From assembly GCF_009177095.1 (NCBI RefSeq), contig NZ_AP021861.1, positions 5,934,501-5,998,500 of the forward strand: a DNA stretch of 64,000 nucleotides, in the 5' to 3' direction. Below the pieces are notes generated by a model. That model was not told the DNA's origin. It saw nothing but the letters and a program-made list of their open reading frames with translations, and did not search any database. This DNA comes from Lacipirellula parvula (GTDB taxonomy: Bacteria; Planctomycetota; Planctomycetia; Pirellulales; Lacipirellulaceae). Numbering within the stretch: the stretch's first letter is position 1; the number at the start of each line of letters is the position of its first letter. The position numbers and the translations under genes are program-made. This document shows, piece by piece, positions 58,743 to 64,000 of this stretch.

Positions 58743-60200
58743 TCAGTCTCCTTCGACGACCTGCCCGACTTGGATCCCGAGTTCCCGCATCTTATTGCGG
58801 AGGCTGCCGCGGGTGATGCCGAGTCGCAGGGCGGCCTTCGATTGGTTCCCTGCCGTCTCGCGTAATACGCGGGTCAGCAGATAGCGCTCCATGAACTGCA
58901 GCGATTCCTGGTAGACGTTCTCCGAGCCGGAATTAATCCGCTCGTCGAGGAACGACGCCAGATCGACGGCGCCTCCGTCATCGCTGGAAGAGGCGCCAGC
59001 CACGCGTCGCGGCGCTGAGCCTGGCTGCAGATACTCAAGGATATCTTTCGGCAACAACTCCGGCACGATCGTCGGACCGGTCGCCATGAGCATCGCGCGG
59101 CGGACGGCGCCCTGCATCTCGCGAATATTACCCGGCCAAGGGTACTTCTCCATCAGATCGAGCGCTTCGGGCGAGATGCTCGTGATCCCCTTGCTCAGCT
59201 GGCTGTTGAACCGCTTGAGGAAGTGATCTAGCAGCAGCTTCAAATCTCCCTGGCGTTCCCGCAGGGGCGGCAGTTGGATCTCGAAGCCGTTGAGGCGATG
59301 GAACAAGTCGAGCCGGAACTCGTTGTCCTCGATCATCTGTTCCAGATCGCGGTTGGTCGCCGAAATGAGCCGCACGTCGACCGAGATCGTGTCGTGCCCG
59401 CCGACGCGTTCGAACTTCTGTTCCTGGAGCAACCGCAGTACCTTGCTCTGCGTTGCCGGCGACATGTCGCCGACTTCGTCGAGGAAGATCGTGCCGCCGT
59501 TGCACTGTTCGAAGCGGCCAATATGGCGACGGTCGGCGCCGGTGAAGGCGCCCTTCTCGTGACCGAACAACTCGCTTTCCAGCAGGGTGTCGGTCAGGGC
59601 GGCGCAGTTCACCGCCATAAAGCACTGGTCATTGCGATGGCTGTGCTGGTACAGGGCCCGGGCGATTAGCTCCTTGCCCGAACCGCTCTCGCCGCGGATG
59701 AGCACGGTGACGTCCTGAGCCGCGACGCGGCCAATTTGCTTGTAGACCTCCAGCATCTTGGGGCTGCGGCCAACGAGCACGTCGCTGTCTTCGGAATCAG
59801 TTTCCGCTTCTTGCAAGCGGACCGGCGAGTTCATCAGCCGGCGGGTCTCGAGCGCCCGTTCGACCAACGAGCGAACCTGGCGAATATCAAGCGGTTTGAG
59901 GAGATAATCGTACGCCCCCATCTTCATCGCTTCGATCGCCGTGTCGCTGTCGTTCGTGGCGGTGATGAAGATGACCGGCAGGCGGAGATCGATTGCCCGA
60001 ATCTCGCGGGCCAGCTCCATGCCGGAAACCTCCGGCAGGAGGATATCGAGCAGCAAAACATCGGGCTTGTGCTCGCGCAAGGCGGCCATGCCCGACTCCG
60101 CGTCGCTGGCAGTGTGAATCTCGACGTCCGAATCGGCGAACGCCTTTTTGACCAGCAACAGGACGGTGCGGTCGTCATCAATTACCAACAAACTCGCCAT
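58743..60200 (-). CDS. NtrC-type sigma-54-dependent response regulator
   Basis: Protein of 485 residues. Receiver domain 1-120 with D8-D10 and phospho-acceptor D52 in VLLLDILLPEV, T in FITATND, K in YLLKPLD. AAA+ domain ~140-375: Walker A GESGSGKELIARAL, the sigma-54 contact loop GAFTGA, Walker B GGTIFLDEVGD, arginine fingers in FRLDLFHRLNGFE. A Fis-type helix-turn-helix ends it (LRLGITRGSLRNKMRELGI). ATG at 60200 with AAGGAA upstream. Activator for the sigma-54 promoters identified in this window is the obvious hypothesis. Downstream of the hybrid kinase gene, 278 bases away. Confidence 0.95.
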   Translation of the reverse strand: MASLLVIDDDRTVLLLVKKAFADSDVEIHTASDAESGMAALREHKPDVLLLDILLPEVSGMELAREIRAIDLRLPVIFITATNDSDTAIEAMKMGAYDYLLKPLDIRQVRSLVERALETRRLMNSPVRLQEAETDSEDSDVLVGRSPKMLEVYKQIGRVAAQDVTVLIRGESGSGKELIARALYQHSHRNDQCFMAVNCAALTDTLLESELFGHEKGAFTGADRRHIGRFEQCNGGTIFLDEVGDMSPATQSKVLRLLQEQKFERVGGHDTISVDVRLISATNRDLEQMIEDNEFRLDLFHRLNGFEIQLPPLRERQGDLKLLLDHFLKRFNSQLSKGITSISPEALDLMEKYPWPGNIREMQGAVRRAMLMATGPTIVPELLPKDILEYLQPGSAPRRVAGASSSDDGGAVDLASFLDERINSGSENVYQESLQFMERYLLTRVLRETAGNQSKAALRLGITRGSLRNKMRELGIQVGQVVEGD

Positions 60201-60478
60201 TGATTCCTTTTCTCCGAGCTCAATTGCGGCGCTCGGCGGTTATTCGATTTATCTCCCCGGCGTCTCGGGCGCACGAAGGCCCCCGCCGCCGTTGGCAGAA
60301 GTTTTCGATTCTATCTCGGCCATCTAAATTTACGAGACTACCGAATCGATTTGGTCTGGCAGAATCCCCCTAACATCCCAAGCCGGCCAAGGCGTAGAGC
60401 ACAGTGGCAATAGTAGAGTCGCCGCCCGCCAAGGAAATAGCCGGAATACCCGATTCCGACGAATCGTTGTCGGCTCGA

Positions 60479-63400
60479 TTAGAGGCGGGGGCGATTGGCT
60501 AGCAGCTCGCGTAATGCGGCCTTTCCCACCGGCTTCGTCACGTGGTAGTCGAAGCCTGCTTCCTTCGACGCTCTGCGGGCTTCGTCGTGCCCGTAGCCGG
60601 TGACCGCCACCAGGTAGGCTGCGGCGGTTTCGGGTAACGACCGCAACGCCCGGCAAACCGCATAGCCATTCATCTCGCCGGGGAGGCTGATATCGCACAG
60701 CACAACGCGGGGCTGAAATTCAACTGCTTTCGCAACGGCCGCGGCGCCATCTTCGGCAGTCGCCACCATGTGGCCGTCGAGTCGCAGCATATGGTTGAGG
60801 GCGAGGAGCGCATCGCGGCGGTCATCGACGATCAGAATCCGCTCCTGACGAGCGAGTTCTTCCCCCTTGGCTGGCGGCTCTGGCTGCGCCAACTGCGGCG
60901 GCGTCGACCGGGGCAGCGTGATGGTGAACTCCGCCCCCTGCCCTACCCCGTCGCTATGGGCGCGGATGCCGCCGCCGTGGAGTTCCACCAACCCCTTGGT
61001 GAGCGCCAGCCCCAGTCCCAAGCCGCCGCGGCTCCGCTCCAGGCTGTTGTCAGCTTGGTTGAACGGTTCGAAGATCCTCGCCAGCGTTTCGTCGGTCATG
61101 CCGATTCCCTGGTCGCGGACCACGATCGCGGCGTCGCCAACAGCGTCAGCGGCCTGCGCGTGGAGCGTCACTGAGATGACGTTCGGGCCATCGCTGAACT
61201 TGTAGCTGTTGTGGATGAGGTTCGAGAACGCCTGAGCCAAGCGGGCCGAGTCGGCGAAGACCCACGCATCTTGCTCGGGCAGTTCGATCTGGAGTTCGCA
61301 TTGCTCCAGCAAACGGGCCTTGCGATAGTCGTCGATCGTGTCCCGCAGCAGTTCGCGGAGGTTCACGTGCTGACGGCGTAGCCGCAGCTTGCCGCGAGCG
61401 ATCCGCGAGACGTCGAGCAGATCGTCGACGATCCGCGACATTTGCGCCGCCTGCCGCGCGATGACGGCCTGCATCTCGTTCGCTTCTTGATCGAGATTGA
61501 GCATCGCCAACACTTGGGCGCCGGTGACGATCCCCGCCAGCGGGTTGCGCAGTTCATGGCCGAGCATCGCCAAGAAATCGTCTTTACGGCGATCGGCTTC
61601 ACGCAGGGCGCTTTCGGACGCCTTCATGTCGGTGATATCGACCGAGCAGCCGACATAACCCAGGAAGGCTCCGTCCGCACGGAACCGCGGCGTGCCGTTC
61701 ACGCTGAGCCAGCGATACTCCCCATCGGCGCGACGCATGCGCAGCTGCGCATCGATCGCTTGCTGCAGCTTGAATGCTTGTCGGTAACTCTCGATAAAGG
61801 CTTCGCGCTCGTCTTGGTGGATGAATCGCGTCCAATTCATGCCCTGCAGTTCGTCGAGTTCGGCCCCGACGAATCGCATGTACTCCTTGTTCACATACTG
61901 GCAGCCGCCGACGCCATGGATCCAGATGAGCACCGGCGCGTTATCCGCCATGCTGCGGAAGCGGGCTTCGCTCTCGCGAAGGTCGCTCTCGATCCGCTTG
62001 AGATCGCTGATGTCGAGATTGATGCCGACCCAGGCGATGATGGCGCCATGCTCGTCGCGCACCGGCACGCCACGCGCCAGGACGGGATGCCACTTGCCAT
62101 CGACGCCGCGAAAGCGATGCTCGACGTCCCATGCATCGCCCGATTGCACGCACTGCCGCCACGCGGCGATTGTTTGCTCGACGTCGTCGGGATGGAGCAC
62201 GTCGGTCCAACCAGTGTCGGAGCATTCTTGCTGCGTCATGCCGACAAGATTGAGGAACGACTCGCTGCAGTAGATGTTTCGTCCCGCGGCATCGCAGATC
62301 CAAATGCCGTAGTCGATCGACTCGCCGATGGCGCGGTACATCAGTTCGCTGTTCCGCAGCGCTGCTTCGCCTTGCTTGCGCGCGGTGATGTCGACCACCG
62401 TGCCGATGTAACCGATGCGACGACCGTTCACATCGCGAAGCGGTACGGCGTTCCCCTGCACCCACGTGACAGCGCCGTCAGGACGCCGAAAACGAAATTC
62501 TGCCGACGACGACGCCTCTTCGGTAAGCGCCTGCTGCCAACCGGCAAGAGCTGCCTCGCGATCGTCGACGTGGATCGCGCTCATCCATCCCTTGCCGCGA
62601 GCTTCGTCCGCGGATAGGCCGGCCATCTCGCACCAACCTTCATTGACGAACATGTTGTCGCCGTGAAGATCCGTTTGAAAAATGCCGACCGGGGCATGGC
62701 TCGCCAAGGTGCGGAACCGCTCTTCGCTCGCTCGGAGCGCCGCTTCGCCTTGCTTGCGATCGGTGACGTCGAGCGTCGCGCCGAGCATCCGCACGGCACG
62801 GCCCCCTTCGCGAATCACCGAGCCAGTGCTGAACAGCCAAATGGTCTCACCGCTCGGTCGTTGTGCGCGGAACTCAAGCTCCAGCGGCGCATCTTTCTCA
62901 ACAGCATTGGCGAGCGCCTGCCGCACGAGCCTGCGGTCGTCGGGATGAACAAGCGATTCGAACCCATCGGCTCCAGGGTCCAAATCTGCCGGCGTTACGC
63001 CGACGATGCCCTGCAGCGACTCTGACCAGGAGACGCGGTTCTCGGCAATATCCCACGCCCAAACGCCGACCTTGCCGGTCTGCGTCGCCAGAAGCAATCG
63101 CCGCTCGCTCTCACGGAGCGCTTGCTGCGCCTGCTTGCGATCAGTGACGTCGACCGCGACGCCGCCGACGCCAACGATTTCGCCAGCGGCGTTCCGCAGC
63201 GGGAACTTTGCCGCCAGAAAGTGCCGATCAACGCCCAACTGTGGAATCGTCTCTTCGAATTCCGCCGCTTCGCCAGATGTCAGAACTTGCTGATCTGCGG
63301 CGCGAAGCGCGTCGGCCACTTCGCGCGGCATCAGGTCGTAGTCGGTCATGCCGATGACGCCGCGCGGCTTCCCAAGCGACTGCGAAGCGACCGGATTGCA

Positions 63401-64000
63401 AAGCGTGTAGCGCCCTTCAAGATCCTTGATGAAAATCGCCACTGGGGCGTTCATTGTCACGGCGCGGAATCGCTGCTCGACGTCGCGGAGCGCTTGTTCG
63501 TGTTGCCGTTCTTCAGTGAGGTCGCGCATCGCGCCGATGACGCGCACGGCCTTCCCTTCGCTATCTCGAATCACATGGCCGCGCGTTGAGACGAGCGCGT
63601 AGCTGTCATCGGCGCGCTGAAATCGATACTCGGCCGACCAAGCCGTCTCTCCCTTTTCGATCGCAACCTTGATGATGCGCAAAACGCCGTCGCGATCCTT
63701 CGGGTGGATCTTGTTAACGCCCCAGTTCAGGTCGCCGCCAATCTCGGCGGATTGGTAGCCAAACAGCGTCTCCGCGCCTGCGTTGCGAGCCACGAGATCG
63801 GTTTCAAGATCCCAATCCCAGATGTAGTCGCCAGTCGCTTCGGCCACGAGACGGTAGCGTAGCTCGCGTTCTTCGAGCTCCGCCTCAGTCGCGCTCGCGA
63901 GCAGCGGGTTCCATTCGCAGAGAAATCCGCCAGGCTGACCATCGTCATTGAGTAATGCTAGCAGCGTGAGCGAACCTGCTCCGTCGCGTCCTTCGACGCC
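60479..64000 (-). CDS. Multi-PAS hybrid histidine kinase (5' end outside window)
   Basis: Open to the right edge of the window, so the start is missing; 1173 residues are visible. Six PAS/PAC modules can be counted (for example VAEATGDYIWDWDLETDLVA, TMNAPVAIFIKDLEGRYTLC, SHAPVGIFQTDLHGDNMFVN, GESIDYGIWICDAAGRNIYC, MADNAPVLIWIHGVGGCQYV), preceded by the end of a further domain. HisKA has MLGHELRNPLAGIVTG, HATPase NLIHNSYKFSD, DQGIGMTDETL, GLGLALTKGL. A C-terminal receiver (ILIVDDRRDALLAL, VVLCDISLPGEMN, VAVTGYGHDEARR, HVTKPVGKAAL) makes it a hybrid; no Hpt domain follows. Soluble in the visible part. Upstream of the NtrC-type regulator on the same strand. Confidence 0.94.
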   Translation of the reverse strand, partial: GVEGRDGAGSLTLLALLNDDGQPGGFLCEWNPLLASATEAELEERELRYRLVAEATGDYIWDWDLETDLVARNAGAETLFGYQSAEIGGDLNWGVNKIHPKDRDGVLRIIKVAIEKGETAWSAEYRFQRADDSYALVSTRGHVIRDSEGKAVRVIGAMRDLTEERQHEQALRDVEQRFRAVTMNAPVAIFIKDLEGRYTLCNPVASQSLGKPRGVIGMTDYDLMPREVADALRAADQQVLTSGEAAEFEETIPQLGVDRHFLAAKFPLRNAAGEIVGVGGVAVDVTDRKQAQQALRESERRLLLATQTGKVGVWAWDIAENRVSWSESLQGIVGVTPADLDPGADGFESLVHPDDRRLVRQALANAVEKDAPLELEFRAQRPSGETIWLFSTGSVIREGGRAVRMLGATLDVTDRKQGEAALRASEERFRTLASHAPVGIFQTDLHGDNMFVNEGWCEMAGLSADEARGKGWMSAIHVDDREAALAGWQQALTEEASSSAEFRFRRPDGAVTWVQGNAVPLRDVNGRRIGYIGTVVDITARKQGEAALRNSELMYRAIGESIDYGIWICDAAGRNIYCSESFLNLVGMTQQECSDTGWTDVLHPDDVEQTIAAWRQCVQSGDAWDVEHRFRGVDGKWHPVLARGVPVRDEHGAIIAWVGINLDISDLKRIESDLRESEARFRSMADNAPVLIWIHGVGGCQYVNKEYMRFVGAELDELQGMNWTRFIHQDEREAFIESYRQAFKLQQAIDAQLRMRRADGEYRWLSVNGTPRFRADGAFLGYVGCSVDITDMKASESALREADRRKDDFLAMLGHELRNPLAGIVTGAQVLAMLNLDQEANEMQAVIARQAAQMSRIVDDLLDVSRIARGKLRLRRQHVNLRELLRDTIDDYRKARLLEQCELQIELPEQDAWVFADSARLAQAFSNLIHNSYKFSDGPNVISVTLHAQAADAVGDAAIVVRDQGIGMTDETLARIFEPFNQADNSLERSRGGLGLGLALTKGLVELHGGGIRAHSDGVGQGAEFTITLPRSTPPQLAQPEPPAKGEELARQERILIVDDRRDALLALNHMLRLDGHMVATAEDGAAAVAKAVEFQPRVVLCDISLPGEMNGYAVCRALRSLPETAAAYLVAVTGYGHDEARRASKEAGFDYHVTKPVGKAALRELLANRPRL

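Noticed and set aside
1-64000. tRNA, rRNA, insertion sequence or transposase genes
   Set aside because: None were recognised by reading; no transposase motif among the translated frames.

Overview
The window looks like chromosomal DNA of a planctomycete, most likely order Pirellulales and close to Lacipirellulaceae (inference from gene content; no rRNA or tRNA gene is present to confirm it). Diagnostic features are the PSCyt1/DUF1549/DUF1553 plus DUF1501 gene pair, a PVC-type CxxCH haem protein, planctomycete exported proteins with a twin 'LExLExRxxLS/A' N-terminal motif, dockerin repeats of the D-x-[ND]-x-[DN]-G type, and PEP-CTERM tails. GC content is high, so many long antisense reading frames are only shadows and are omitted.

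Layout. 0-5 kb: two multi-span membrane proteins, then a long exported ELWxxDGT-repeat protein. 5-11 kb: an exported beta-propeller-like protein, a LamG-like/dockerin/PEP-CTERM protein and a PA14-PA14-GH43-dockerin enzyme. 11-24 kb: ClC channel, histidine phosphatase, HdeD-like and DUF2892 membrane proteins, DUF4105 protein, a VapBC-type toxin-antitoxin pair, HrpB helicase, DUF1080 protein, a 2H phosphoesterase-like protein and a DUF2383 (PA2169-type) protein. 24-34 kb: a membrane sensor kinase and CheY-like regulator, an MDR oxidoreductase, a K+ channel, a PEP-CTERM protein, and two SDR genes divergent from a TetR regulator with paired operator-like palindromes. 34-40 kb: thioredoxin-fold protein, purple-acid-phosphatase-like protein, a Clp-N-only protein and an OprO/P-like porin. 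40-50 kb: ceramidase-like protein and PVC haem protein divergent from the DUF1549/1553-DUF1501 pair. 50-64 kb: TPR lipoprotein, orphan Hpt protein, and a stress-type envelope region (two CsbD proteins, DUF1328, DUF883-like, YqjE/holin-like, BON, AI-2E-type transporter) followed by an NtrC-type sigma-54 activator and a multi-PAS hybrid kinase that runs off the right edge.

The most interesting signal is in the last 13 kb. I read sigma-54 (-24/-12) promoter sequences in front of the small-protein/CsbD/lipoprotein unit (51935), in front of the CsbD-DUF1328-YqjE unit (56393, perfect consensus) and, on the opposite strand of the same intergenic region, in front of the BON/AI-2E-type unit (56050-56036). 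The same window carries a hybrid kinase without an Hpt domain, a free-standing Hpt protein and an NtrC-type activator. These could form one phosphorelay that switches on an envelope-stress regulon. A fourth match lies 5' of the DUF2892 gene at 15.9 kb. Between the 56036 promoter and the BON gene lies a strong hairpin plus U-run, which could define a small RNA of about 126 nt or an attenuator.

The intergenic DNA is unusually rich in repeat families: CACAGAGGA-type inverted repeats, GCAAAGGC inverted repeats, CCCCGGGCTCCGCCCGGGG elements, a ~100 bp CCCCTCC/GGAGGG element, CAGTTGTC elements and others. Several sit directly on stop codons, and two families bracket single genes as direct repeats.
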